Translations under genes and position numbers: made by a program | Shown here: positions 35,487-43,960 of the stretch, in pieces | How the letters are laid out: each line of letters begins with the position of its first letter | Numbering within the stretch: position 1 is the first letter of the stretch | NCBI GenBank assembly: GCA_016702415.1 | Contig: JADJEA010000001.1 | Location: 229,001 to 293,000 of the forward strand | Source: Nostocoides sp. | Lineage (GTDB): Bacteria > Actinomycetota > Actinomycetes > Actinomycetales > Dermatophilaceae | DNA length: 64,000 nt | Direction: 5' to 3' | Notes under the pieces: model-generated | The model's input: only the letters and a program-made list of their open reading frames with translations | Told to the model about the DNA's origin: nothing | Database searches by the model: none

Positions 35487-36212
35487 GTGATCCGGGTCGG
35501 CGCCGCCACGCATGTGGGGCACCATCGCAGCGGCAACGAGGATGCCGCCATCGCGGCATACCCACTCTTCTTGGTCGCCGACGGGATGGGGGGGCACGCG
35601 GCCGGCGAGGTCGCCAGCGCGATCGCCGTCGCGACCATGTCCGAGTTGGGCACGGCCGAACCGGACCTGACCACCCTCGTCGCGCAAGTCGTGGAGGCCA
35701 ACACCCGGATCCGGGCCGGTGCCCGGGCGCCCGGGCGGTGGGGCATGGGGACCACGCTGACTGGTGTCGTCGCGCTCGCCGACGGGAGTTGGGCGGTCGT
35801 CAACGTCGGGGACTCCCGGGTCCTGCTCTCTCGGGGAGGGGAGTTGCGCCAGTTGACGACCGACCATTCCGAGGTCCAGGACCTGGTCCATCTCGGAGTC
35901 CTGGCGCCGGATGAGGCGGCCGTCCATCCGATGCGCCACGTCATCACCCGATCATTGGGTGCGGAGGACGATGTCGAGGTCGACCACACGCGCGTGCATC
36001 TCCTGCCCGGTGACCGGGTCCTCGTGTGCTCGGACGGGCTGACCGACGAGGTGTCGGCGGACGAGATCTACTGGGTGCTCGATGCCGCCGACGGGCCACA
36101 GGAGGCGGCCGACGCCCTCGTCACCGCGGCCCTGACCCACGGCGGCCGGGACAATGTCACCGTCGTGGTGCTCGACGTCGACAACGACACCGGCGCGCCG
36201 ATCCCGGGGTAG
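35487..36212 (+). CDS. PP2C (PPM) family protein phosphatase
   Basis: A 241-residue metal-dependent Ser/Thr phosphatase. It has GHHRSGNEDA, ADGMGGHAAGEVAS, GTTLTGVV, VNVGDSRVLL, ITRSLGAEDD, VLVCSDGLTDEV and GGRDNVTVVVLDV, the full set of PPM metal and phosphate motifs. No membrane segment follows, so it is cytoplasmic. The GTG start has GGGAG nine bases upstream. It sits alone between two of the cell-wall-binding paralogues; no intact kinase gene is nearby, so its substrate is unknown. Confidence 0.93.
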   Translation: MIRVGAATHVGHHRSGNEDAAIAAYPLFLVADGMGGHAAGEVASAIAVATMSELGTAEPDLTTLVAQVVEANTRIRAGARAPGRWGMGTTLTGVVALADGSWAVVNVGDSRVLLSRGGELRQLTTDHSEVQDLVHLGVLAPDEAAVHPMRHVITRSLGAEDDVEVDHTRVHLLPGDRVLVCSDGLTDEVSADEIYWVLDAADGPQEAADALVTAALTHGGRDNVTVVVLDVDNDTGAPIPG

Positions 36213-36318
36213 GCGCCTGAGTGCCCAGCTCGGTGAGCTAGGGTTGCCCAGTGGTCATGCCCGTCACAGCAGACCCAGCCGTCACAGGGTGGACGGCCCG
36301 CACGAAGGGATACCAGTC

Positions 36319-38415
36319 GTGAGAACAGTCCGTATGCGCGCGCTCCTCGGCGGCATCGTCGCCGCGGTCGTCACCGCCGCCGGCGCCGCCGGCGCCGCGG
36401 GTGCGACGCCGGTCGCCGCGCCTCTTCACACCGCATCCGGGGCCGCGCCCGAGATCCGGTCCGACACCCCGCTGCGCGGGGACACGGCCAAACCGGTGCT
36501 TGGCTTGCACCGGGTCACCGTGGTGCCGGTCTACTGGTCGACGCCGGGGACGGCGACCGCCGCCGACATCGACACCACGATCACCGCTGTGGATCGCAAC
36601 TACAGCACCTGGACCGGCGGCAAGATCCACATGATGGCCGGCCAGGTCAAGCCGTGGACCCAGATCTCGTTGACCTCGACGCAGATCTCCACCTGCGACC
36701 TCGGCGCCATCGAGCGCGCGGCCCGCGCGGCCGTCGGCACCTCGACCGCCGATCAGTACCACCACATCGTTGCGCTCTTCCCTTACAACTCGGCCTGCCC
36801 CTTCACCAGCACCGGCTATGTCGGAACCAGCCCGACCGGTGATGGCTTCGCCTGGATCAACGACAGCCTCGACACGGGGGTCTGGGCGCGGGCCCTCGGC
36901 TACAACCTCGGACTCGACAATGGCGGCTCCCTGGCGTGCTGGGCCGACGCGGCGCACACGACGCCGGTCCCGCTGTCGGACTACTGCCAGCAGTCCTCCC
37001 TCGACGACCCCTGGGATGTCATGGGGACCACGCCCTACCTGCCCGGGTTCATGTCCGCCGCCAACCTCGAGAAGCTCGGGGTCCTCGACGGGTCCTCGGT
37101 GACCAATATCGGCTGGGACCAAAGCGTCACGCTGGCACCGGTCGAGAGCGGCGCCGGCCTCCGGTCGGTGACCGTGGTCAACGGCCCGAACACCTACTAC
37201 CTGGAGTTCCGCGCCCCGATGGGGATGGATGCGTGGATCGACGACGCGACATACACCGGCACCGACGGGGTCACTCGGACCGATCCGGGCGGAGGCGTCG
37301 TCATCCGACGGGTCCGCGCGGGCTGGGGTCGCTCCGGCGAGATGGACGTCATCGACTTCCACCCCGACAACAACCTCTCGACCTCCGACCGCCACCCCGG
37401 CCTCGAGGCCGGCGAGGGCTACACCGTCCCGAGCGGCGATGTGCGCTTCGCGGTGACGTCGACGAGCAGCGCTGGGGCCCAGGTGTCGATCACCTTCCCC
37501 AAGGCATCGGGGATCTACCGGTGGTCCGGCAGCGACCGGTATGCCGCGTCCGCCGCCATCTCGGCCAATAGCTTCCGGATGCGCACCCCGACCGTGTATG
37601 TGGCGTCCGGCCAGGTCTTCACCGACGCCCTCAGCGGTGCTGCCGTCGCCGGACGGGTCCGTTCGCCGCTGCTCCTGGTCTCCCAGGACGGCATCTCCAA
37701 TGACGTCAAGCTCGAGCTCGCCCGGCTGCGGCCCGATCGCATCGTCGTCCTCGGTGGCGTCGCGACGATCAGCGACTCGGTGCTGGCCACGCTCAACCTC
37801 TATGCGCCGGTGACCCGGATCTCCGGGGCCGACCGCTATGAGACGTCCGCGGCGATCTCGAAGGCGAACTTCGCCGCCGGGGTCCCGGTCGCGTATGTCG
37901 CCTCCGGCCTCGTCTTCCCCGACGCCCTGGCCGGTGCCCCCATCGCCGGCAAGACCGGGGGCCCGATGCTGCTGGTCAAGAGCACCGACATCCCCGAGTC
38001 GATCGCCGCCGAGCTCACCCGGCTCAAGCCCGCCAAGATCGTTCTCCTCGGCGGGTCGGCGACCATCGCCGATTCGGTCGAGAGCACTTTGGCGGCCTAC
38101 ACCACCGGGACCGTCGAGCGGTGGGAGGGCGCGGATCGGTATGACGTGTCCGCCGGCGTCTCCGCGCAGGCCTTCCCGAGTGGGTCGGCGACGGTCTTCG
38201 TCGCGTCCGGGGGGATCTTCACCGATGCCCTCTCCGGTGCTCCCGTCGCGGGCAAGACCCCGGCACCACTGCTGCTGCTGCGCTCCGACAGCATCCCGAG
38301 CAGTGTCGCTGCCGAGTTGACCCGCCTTCAGCCGCGGCGGATCGTCGTCCTCGGCGGCCCCGCCAGCGTGAGCGCCAGCGTGGCGACCAAGCTGCGGGCC
38401 TTCCTGGTCAGCTAG
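36319..38415 (+). CDS. secreted cell-wall-binding protein with degenerate M11-like domain (paralogue 2)
   Basis: A 698-residue exported protein with an Ala-rich signal peptide (MRALLGGIVAAVVTAAGAAGAAG), a metzincin-like domain and three cell-wall-binding type 2 repeats in the last 300 residues. The zinc motif is destroyed: residues 191-201 read RALGYNLGLDN, so the three His and the Glu are Arg191, Tyr195, Asn201 and Ala192, although NLGL around them is kept. The Met-turn (DPWDVMG) is intact. AAGGGA lies eight bases before the GTG start. It is 35-50% similar by eye to its neighbours. A strong hairpin follows the stop. Confidence 0.83.
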   Translation: MRTVRMRALLGGIVAAVVTAAGAAGAAGATPVAAPLHTASGAAPEIRSDTPLRGDTAKPVLGLHRVTVVPVYWSTPGTATAADIDTTITAVDRNYSTWTGGKIHMMAGQVKPWTQISLTSTQISTCDLGAIERAARAAVGTSTADQYHHIVALFPYNSACPFTSTGYVGTSPTGDGFAWINDSLDTGVWARALGYNLGLDNGGSLACWADAAHTTPVPLSDYCQQSSLDDPWDVMGTTPYLPGFMSAANLEKLGVLDGSSVTNIGWDQSVTLAPVESGAGLRSVTVVNGPNTYYLEFRAPMGMDAWIDDATYTGTDGVTRTDPGGGVVIRRVRAGWGRSGEMDVIDFHPDNNLSTSDRHPGLEAGEGYTVPSGDVRFAVTSTSSAGAQVSITFPKASGIYRWSGSDRYAASAAISANSFRMRTPTVYVASGQVFTDALSGAAVAGRVRSPLLLVSQDGISNDVKLELARLRPDRIVVLGGVATISDSVLATLNLYAPVTRISGADRYETSAAISKANFAAGVPVAYVASGLVFPDALAGAPIAGKTGGPMLLVKSTDIPESIAAELTRLKPAKIVLLGGSATIADSVESTLAAYTTGTVERWEGADRYDVSAGVSAQAFPSGSATVFVASGGIFTDALSGAPVAGKTPAPLLLLRSDSIPSSVAAELTRLQPRRIVVLGGPASVSASVATKLRAFLVS

Positions 38416-38434
38416 GGCGGTCAGCGAACGCGGC

Positions 38435-38470
38435 CGGTGTCGGTGGGGTGCCCCGCCACCACCGACACCG
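38435..38470 (+). terminator. hairpin after paralogue 2
   Basis: CGGTGTCGGTGG (38435-38446) pairs exactly with CCACCGACACCG (38459-38470) across a 12-base loop, 20 bases after the stop codon at 38415. There is no U tract, which is usual in high-GC actinobacteria. Confidence 0.65.
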
Positions 38471-38481
38471 CCGCCAACCTT

Positions 38482-38517
38482 CTGGGCTCCACCGGCGTCA
38501 CAGCCGGTGGAGCCCAG
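38482..38517 (+). terminator. 15-bp perfect hairpin after paralogue 2
   Basis: CTGGGCTCCACCGGC (38482-38496) pairs perfectly with the sequence at 38503-38517 around a GTCACA loop. It follows the first hairpin by 11 bases, giving two stem-loops in series between paralogues 2 and 3. It probably isolates the two transcripts. Confidence 0.8.
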
Positions 38518-38608
38518 CGCCGTCTCCCACCCCGTCGAGGGGCCGACGGTGCCGGGGTTTACCTTGTCGAAGCAGGACCCGCCGCCGGCGGGATCGAGGG
38601 AGGGGTCG

Positions 38609-40855
38609 ATGATGCGCAATCAGGAGAGCGGGCCGCGGGGCGGGGACGGTTCCCAGAGGGCCGAGCGTCGTGAGCATGGTGGGCGAGTGGTGACCGCGGT
38701 GGTGGCCGCGTTGGCGACCCTGGTCGCCGGGGTGCTGACTGCGGGGGGCGCGGGCGCGGCATACGGACACGGGGTGGGGGGACCCTCCCGGGGCGGCTCG
38801 AACGGGTCGGTCGTCGTCGTCGATCCGCGGCCCGGACCGGCGGGCGCAACAGCCCGCCCGGCCGACCTGCCGGAATACCTCCATCGCGGCACCGACGGAC
38901 CCCGGCGCGCAGCGACCGCCGCCGAGCGCGAGGCCGCGGCCACGGTGCCGGCCCTCGGGATGCACCATGTCCTCGTCGTGCCGGTCTACTGGGACACCCA
39001 GCCCTCGACGACGACCACGCAATTGCAGGCGACGCTGAGCGGATCGGACACCTACTACGACAAGGCCACCGCCGGCCGCATCCGGTTCAGCGGCGAGGTG
39101 CGGCCGTGGACCAAGATCTCCTTCTCCCAATCGGATCAGGACACGTGCAACTTCGATCCGATCGAGGCCAAGATCCGGGCGCTCGCGGCCGGGTACGAAA
39201 CCGACTCCACCCATCACCTGCTGGCCTATCTCGAGTACCTCCCCTCGTGCTGGTGGGCGGGCATGGCGACCCTGGGGACCGGCCCCGATTCGAGCTTCGT
39301 GTGGATCAACGGCTACGACGATGTGAGCATCTGGAGCCACGAGTTCGGTCACAACCTCGGACTTCTCCACAGCGGCGCGCTCTATTGCCGTGACGGCGAC
39401 GTCGCGGTCACCTTGTCGAGCCACTGCACCGCGCAGACGTATGCCGATCCCTGGGACCTCATGGGCAACCAGCCGTTCAACGGCGGGATGATCTCGGCCG
39501 AGAATCTCCGCCGCCTCGGCGTCCTCCCGGCGGATGCCACCCAGGTCATCTCGATCGACTCCACCGTGACACTTGCGCCGCTCACCTCGGGCGCGGGCGT
39601 TCGCGGCCTGACGGTCAGCGACGGGAGCGCGACGTATCTTCTGGAGTACCGCACCAAGGGCGGACTGGACTGGTGGATCAACAACCAGACCTATGTCGAC
39701 CCCCACGGCATCACCCGCACTTCCCCCGGCGGTGGTCTCGTCGTGCGCCGCATCGGCCCCGAGTTTGGGCAGAGCGGCGAGCAGGACGTCCTCGACTTCC
39801 ACCCCGACACCCTCGACCTGCCGTATGACAGTCACCCGGGACTCGACCCGGGCGAGAGCTACACCCTGCCCGGTGGCGCAGTCCGGTTCGCCTTCGTCGG
39901 CACGAGCTCCGCGGGTGCCCAGGTCTCGGTGACCTTCCCCAAGGCCGGCGGCGTCTTCCGCTGGAGCGGGGACGACCGCTACTCGGCGGCGGTGGCGATC
40001 GCGCATGCCGCCTTCCCATCGCGCGTGGAAACGCTCTACGTCGCCTCCGGTGAGATCTTCACCGACGCCCTGAGCGGGGCGGCAGTCGCGGCACGGCGAG
40101 GCGCGCCTCTCTTGCTGGTCCGGCACGACGTGATCCCCGCGACGGTCGCCGACGCGCTCTATCAACTCTCGCCCTCCCAGGTCATCGTCCTCGGGGGACC
40201 GAACTCGGTCAGCGATGCCGTGATGCTGGGCCTGGGCGGCTCGGGCGGCCGAGTGACGCGGATCGCCGGGGCAGACCGCTACGAGACGTCCGCTCTTATT
40301 TCCCGGTCGACGTATGCGCCCGGAGTCGACACGGCTTTCATCGCCTCCGGGGTCGTCTTCCCGGACGCCCTCTCGGGCGCGCCGGTGGCCGGACGTTCCG
40401 GCGGCCCGGTCCTACTCGTGCCGGGCGACCGGATCCCCGACACCATCGCCGCGGAGCTACGTCGGCTCGCGCCCAAGCGCATCGTCGTCCTCGGCGGGAC
40501 GACGACAATCACCCCGGCCGTCCAGGCGGCGTTGGCCGGCTTCACCGCCGGGTCGGTGGAGCGGTGGGACGGCGCCGATCGGTATGCCGTGTCCGCCCTC
40601 GTCTCCCAACACGCCTTCCCCAATGGGTCCGGCGTCGTCTTCGTGGCCTCGGGCCTGGTCTTCCCCGACTCACTCGCCGGTGCCCCCGTGGCGGGTGCCA
40701 CACCCGCGCCACTGCTCCTGGTGCGCAGCGACCGTATCCCCGACACGGTCGCCGCTGAGCTGACGCGGCTGAAGCCGAAGGCGATTGTCGTCCTCGGGGG
40801 GACATCCACCGTGCGCAGCGTGGTCGCCGATCAGTTGGCGGGCTATGTGAGGTGA
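38609..40855 (+). CDS. secreted M11/metzincin-like metalloprotease with cell-wall-binding repeats (paralogue 3, zinc site intact)
   Basis: A 748-residue exported protein. After a signal/anchor segment (VVTAVVAALATLVAGVLTAGGAG) and a linker, the catalytic-type domain has HEFGHNLGLLH (His244, Glu245, His248, His254) and the Met-turn DPWDLMG (Met285), the metzincin zinc-site pattern, most like gametolysin-type M11. Three cell-wall-binding type 2 repeats form the last 300 residues (FRWSGDDRYSAAVAI and two more) and should hold it on the cell wall. GGGAGGGG precedes the ATG. Of three tandem paralogues, only this one retains all catalytic residues. The substrate is unknown. Confidence 0.87.
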   Translation: MMRNQESGPRGGDGSQRAERREHGGRVVTAVVAALATLVAGVLTAGGAGAAYGHGVGGPSRGGSNGSVVVVDPRPGPAGATARPADLPEYLHRGTDGPRRAATAAEREAAATVPALGMHHVLVVPVYWDTQPSTTTTQLQATLSGSDTYYDKATAGRIRFSGEVRPWTKISFSQSDQDTCNFDPIEAKIRALAAGYETDSTHHLLAYLEYLPSCWWAGMATLGTGPDSSFVWINGYDDVSIWSHEFGHNLGLLHSGALYCRDGDVAVTLSSHCTAQTYADPWDLMGNQPFNGGMISAENLRRLGVLPADATQVISIDSTVTLAPLTSGAGVRGLTVSDGSATYLLEYRTKGGLDWWINNQTYVDPHGITRTSPGGGLVVRRIGPEFGQSGEQDVLDFHPDTLDLPYDSHPGLDPGESYTLPGGAVRFAFVGTSSAGAQVSVTFPKAGGVFRWSGDDRYSAAVAIAHAAFPSRVETLYVASGEIFTDALSGAAVAARRGAPLLLVRHDVIPATVADALYQLSPSQVIVLGGPNSVSDAVMLGLGGSGGRVTRIAGADRYETSALISRSTYAPGVDTAFIASGVVFPDALSGAPVAGRSGGPVLLVPGDRIPDTIAAELRRLAPKRIVVLGGTTTITPAVQAALAGFTAGSVERWDGADRYAVSALVSQHAFPNGSGVVFVASGLVFPDSLAGAPVAGATPAPLLLVRSDRIPDTVAAELTRLKPKAIVVLGGTSTVRSVVADQLAGYVR

Positions 40856-40856
40856 C

Positions 40857-40873
40857 CGCGCGGTAGCCGCGCG
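40857..40873 (+). terminator. short GC hairpin after paralogue 3
   Basis: CGCGCGG and CCGCGCG flank a TAG loop and begin two bases after the stop codon. The remainder of the 230-base gap to the next gene contains a repeated GCCGGACGCTG and no recognisable gene. Confidence 0.55.
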
Positions 40874-41086
40874 CAGCTCCTGGCAGACCGCCGGACGCTG
40901 CCACTTCGCCGGACGCTGGCGGCCTCGGTTTGCAGCAGCCCACGGTGCCGGAGGGCGGCGGCCCGCTCAGGGGGCGTTCAGGCGGGTCGTCTACCCTTGC
41001 CGCGTCGGTGACGCTCTATTGAGGAGTCCGCGTCCCCCGCCGCACGAGTCGCCGACCGCCCGAGTTCGCTCATGAGGAGTTTTGCC

Positions 41087-42100
41087 ATGCCGTCCATCAG
41101 CCGTCGTTCCGCCCTTGCCGGAGCCGCCGGAGTCGCGGTCGCGTCGACCGCAGTGGCCCCCACCGTGGCGCGGGCGGCTAGTCCGCGGCTGGGCGCGGTG
41201 GTCCGCTGGGCCGGCTCGGACCGGTACGGTGGCTCGGCCCTCATCGCCCAACTCGCGTTCAAGCCGGGCGTGCAACGCCTCTTCGTTGCCTCGGGTGAGG
41301 TCTTCACCGACGCTCTCTCCGCCGCTCCGATCGCCGCGCGCGACAAGGGGCCGGTGCTCCTGGCCAACACGAACATCCTGCGCACCACGGTCCTCAACGC
41401 GATCGCCGCGTTGACTCCCGAGACCATCGTCGTCCTTGGCGGCGAGAACTCCATCGGCCCGGGTGTGGCCGACCAGCTCGCCCAGATGGCGCCGACCGAG
41501 CGTTGGTCGGGGGCCGATCGCTACTCCGCCTCCGCCCAGATGAGTTCGTCGTCCTTCGACCCCGGGGTCGCGACGGCGTATGTCGCCTCCGGTCTCGTCT
41601 TCCCCGACGCGCTTTCCGCCGCTCCCGTCGCGGGCATGACCCCCGGCCCGATCCTGCTCTCGGCGACCAACTCGCTCCCGTCCGCGATCGCCGCCGAACT
41701 CTCCCGGCTCGCTCCGCAGAACATCGTCGTCCTCGGCGGGGAGTCGACGCTGTCGCCGGCGCTCGCGGACTCGCTCTCGGCATACACCACGGGGACGGTC
41801 ACCCGGTGGGCGGGACCGGACCGGTTCTCCACCTCTGCGGCCATCTCGGCGGCGAACTTCCCGGCGAACGTTCCCACCGTCTTCGTCGCCTCGGGTCGCA
41901 ACTTCCCCGACGCCCTCGCCGGGGCCCCGGTCGCCGGCCTACGCCGCGCCCCGATGCTGCTGGTCGACACCGACAGCATCCCGGACTCGATCAAGGCCGA
42001 GCTGCTGCGGCTCAACCCCGCCAAGATCATCATCCTGGGCGGGGACGCGACCGTGAGCAAGAACGTCGAGGCGGAGCTCGCGGCCTATGTGCGGCCCTGA
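41087..42100 (+). CDS. exported protein made only of cell-wall-binding type 2 repeats
   Basis: A 337-residue protein with a twin-arginine-like signal (SRRSALAGAAGVAVA) followed by three cell-wall-binding type 2 repeats (VRWAGSDRYGGSALIA, ERWSGADRYSASAQMS, TRWAGPDRFSTSAAIS), each ending in an IVVLGGE or IIILGGD strand. It lacks the protease-like domain of its three neighbours. Such repeats bind anionic cell-wall polymers in Clostridium. GAGGAG lies seven bases before ATG 41087, which supports that start over ATG 41072. It may be the ancestral or a partial duplicate of the array. Confidence 0.88.
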   Translation: MPSISRRSALAGAAGVAVASTAVAPTVARAASPRLGAVVRWAGSDRYGGSALIAQLAFKPGVQRLFVASGEVFTDALSAAPIAARDKGPVLLANTNILRTTVLNAIAALTPETIVVLGGENSIGPGVADQLAQMAPTERWSGADRYSASAQMSSSSFDPGVATAYVASGLVFPDALSAAPVAGMTPGPILLSATNSLPSAIAAELSRLAPQNIVVLGGESTLSPALADSLSAYTTGTVTRWAGPDRFSTSAAISAANFPANVPTVFVASGRNFPDALAGAPVAGLRRAPMLLVDTDSIPDSIKAELLRLNPAKIIILGGDATVSKNVEAELAAYVRP

Positions 42101-42188
42101 CGGTCGACGTCCGTTCGGTCACGCCCGCACCGTGTCTGGGGACAACCCACCCGAACTATCCCCGATCTGAGCGCGACCCGCCTGCCTG

Positions 42189-43957
42189 TCAAGGTGGATT
42201 CTCCATCAGCCATCGCAGCCACTCCTGCGACGTCCGGGATGAATCCGCTCTCGCCGCCTGCCGCGCCAGGGCCAGGGCTTCTTCGTAGGCGGTGGTGGCG
42301 CGGTCCAGGGGGGGCGGGGGGCGGGGGGCGGGGGGGGGGCGCGTCGTAGGCGGTGGTGGCGCGGTCCCAGTCGCCGCGGGCTCGGGCGACGGCCCCGACA
42401 TTGTCCAGGCTGACGGAGAGGTCACGCAGGGATTCGGGGGTCGCGACCCGGTCGGCGAGGTCACGGCGCAGGGTGAGGGATTCGTCGTAGGCGGTGGTGG
42501 CGCGGTCCCAGTCGCCGCGGGCTCGGGCGACGGCCCCGACATTGTCCAGGCTGACGGAGAGGTCACGCAGGGATTCGGGGGTCGCGACCCGGTCGGCGAG
42601 GTCACGGAGTATGGCGAGCTGTTCGTCGTAGGCGGTGGTGGCGCGGTCCCAGTCGCCGCGGGCTCGGGCGACGGCCCCGACATTGTCCAGGCTGACGGAG
42701 AGGTCACGCAGGGATTCGGGGGTCGCGACCCGGTCGGCGAGGTCACGGCGCAGGGTGAGGGATTCGTCGTAGGCGGTGGTGGCGCGGTCCCAGTCGCCGC
42801 GGGCTCGGGCGACGGCCCCGACATTGTCCAGGCTGACGGAGAGGTCACGCAGGGATTCGGGGGTCGCGACCCGGTCGGCGAGGTCACGGCGCAGGGTGAG
42901 GGATTCGTCGTAGGCGGTGGTGGCGCGGTCCCAGTCGCCGCGGGGGGACAGTTCAGGCTGACGGAGGGGCAGGGTTCGGGGTCGCGACCCGGTCGGCGAG
43001 GCCGGAGGGTGAGGGTTCGTCGTAGGCGGTGGTGGCGCGGTCCCAGTCGCCGCGGGATTCGGGGGTCGCGACCCGGTCGGCGAGGTCACGGCATACCGCG
43101 ACCTGGGCGTCCGCAGCGCGCAAAGCGACATCCGGGTCGCCGTACCGCAGACCGATGTCGACGACCAACTCCAGGAGCCGCAGATACGGGACCGTGGCGG
43201 GCACGTCGAGGGCGGTTGTCAGGAACTGGTGCAGGCTCGTCCAATCCCCGTCCGCTCCGGCCAGCTCGGCACTGGCGCACGCGGCCAGGGCGCGGAGCTC
43301 GTCCCCAACGGATGCTGCCTCGAGGACGGCCTCGGCGAGCCTCCTCGCCGCTCGGAGATCGGTGACGCTCAGGCGGGCCGCCTGACGAAGTTGCGCGACG
43401 GCGGGCTTATCCACCTCCCTGGCCGCGATGGCGTGGTAGTCGGCATACAGCAACCGCCCGGGAGCATCCGCTCCATGGCTGGAGGGGGTGGAGGATGTCA
43501 TCTCCGCGACCCTGGCGGGGGCCGGGAGTCCGACGAGCCGGCTCAACGACCGGACCGACCATAGGTCCGCGGCGCGACGGGCCGCCTCGCGCGAGACAGC
43601 CTCGGGACCGAGGATGACGAGGGCCCCCTGTCGGGGGTCGGCGAGCCGGGCGCGGAGTTCGTTCAGGCGGGCGAGGACGCGATACCGGCCACGCTCGTCG
43701 TCCCAGGGGAGGTGAACCACGACGAGGCCCGTCAGCGGCAGGCACTCCGTCAGGGCGTCCGCGATCTCGTCGCCATCGCCCGAGAACTCGTGACGGGGGA
43801 CGTCATGGCGGGCACCCCACGAGTCGAGGCGGTGCGCCAGCTCCTGCTCGCCGCCGCGTGACTGACTGGTGATGAACGTCAGCGAGGGCGCTCCCCGGGT
43901 CCATTCGAGATGGCGCCGGAGGTCGTCCCACACCTCGAGCGGAGCAAGCCCCGACAT
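42189..43957 (-). pseudogene. TPR-repeat protein with near-identical repeats; frame broken in the repeat region
   Basis: The N-terminal part (from ATG 43957) is an alpha/beta domain of about 150 residues (SLTFITSQSRGGEQELAHRL, LVVVHLPWDDERGRYRVLARLNELR, AADLWSVRSLSRL) without a clear Walker motif. A TPR-like stretch follows. Near 43090-42950 the repeats become shortened and the frame ends at 42953. In another frame, four 47-residue units built on DLADRVATPESLRDLSVSLD occupy 42342-42903. A G-rich junction at 42300-42340 shifts frame again, and the true-looking C-terminus (DRATTAYEEALALARQAARADSS to WLMENPP) ends at 42189. It starts three bases after the ATPase gene stop. Repeat decay or assembly collapse could explain the breaks. 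Confidence 0.65.
42342..42903. repeat. four near-identical 141-bp tandem repeats in the TPR gene
   Basis: TTCGTCGTAGGCGG recurs at 42481, 42622, 42763 and 42904, exactly 141 bp apart, with an equivalent position at about 42340. Units are identical except the third, which encodes EQLAILRD instead of ESLTLRRD. A shortened 112-bp unit and further fragments extend to about 43090. Such identity between coding repeats implies recent expansion or gene conversion. Confidence 0.93.
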
Positions 43958-43960
43958 CGG

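Noticed and set aside
36238..40165. Long minus-strand frames opposite the wall-binding-repeat proteins
   Set aside because: They mirror the clear plus-strand proteins with signal peptides and repeats; no start signals or family motifs are visible.
42342..42903. Possible CRISPR array
   Set aside because: The units are contiguous 141-bp coding repeats with no unique spacers and no cas genes nearby.
42292..43365. A plus-strand repetitive frame (VGGGGAVPVAAGSGDGPDIVQ repeats) over the TPR region
   Set aside because: It is the complement of the 141-bp TPR repeats; the minus-strand reading gives TPR-like sequence that joins known N- and C-terminal parts.
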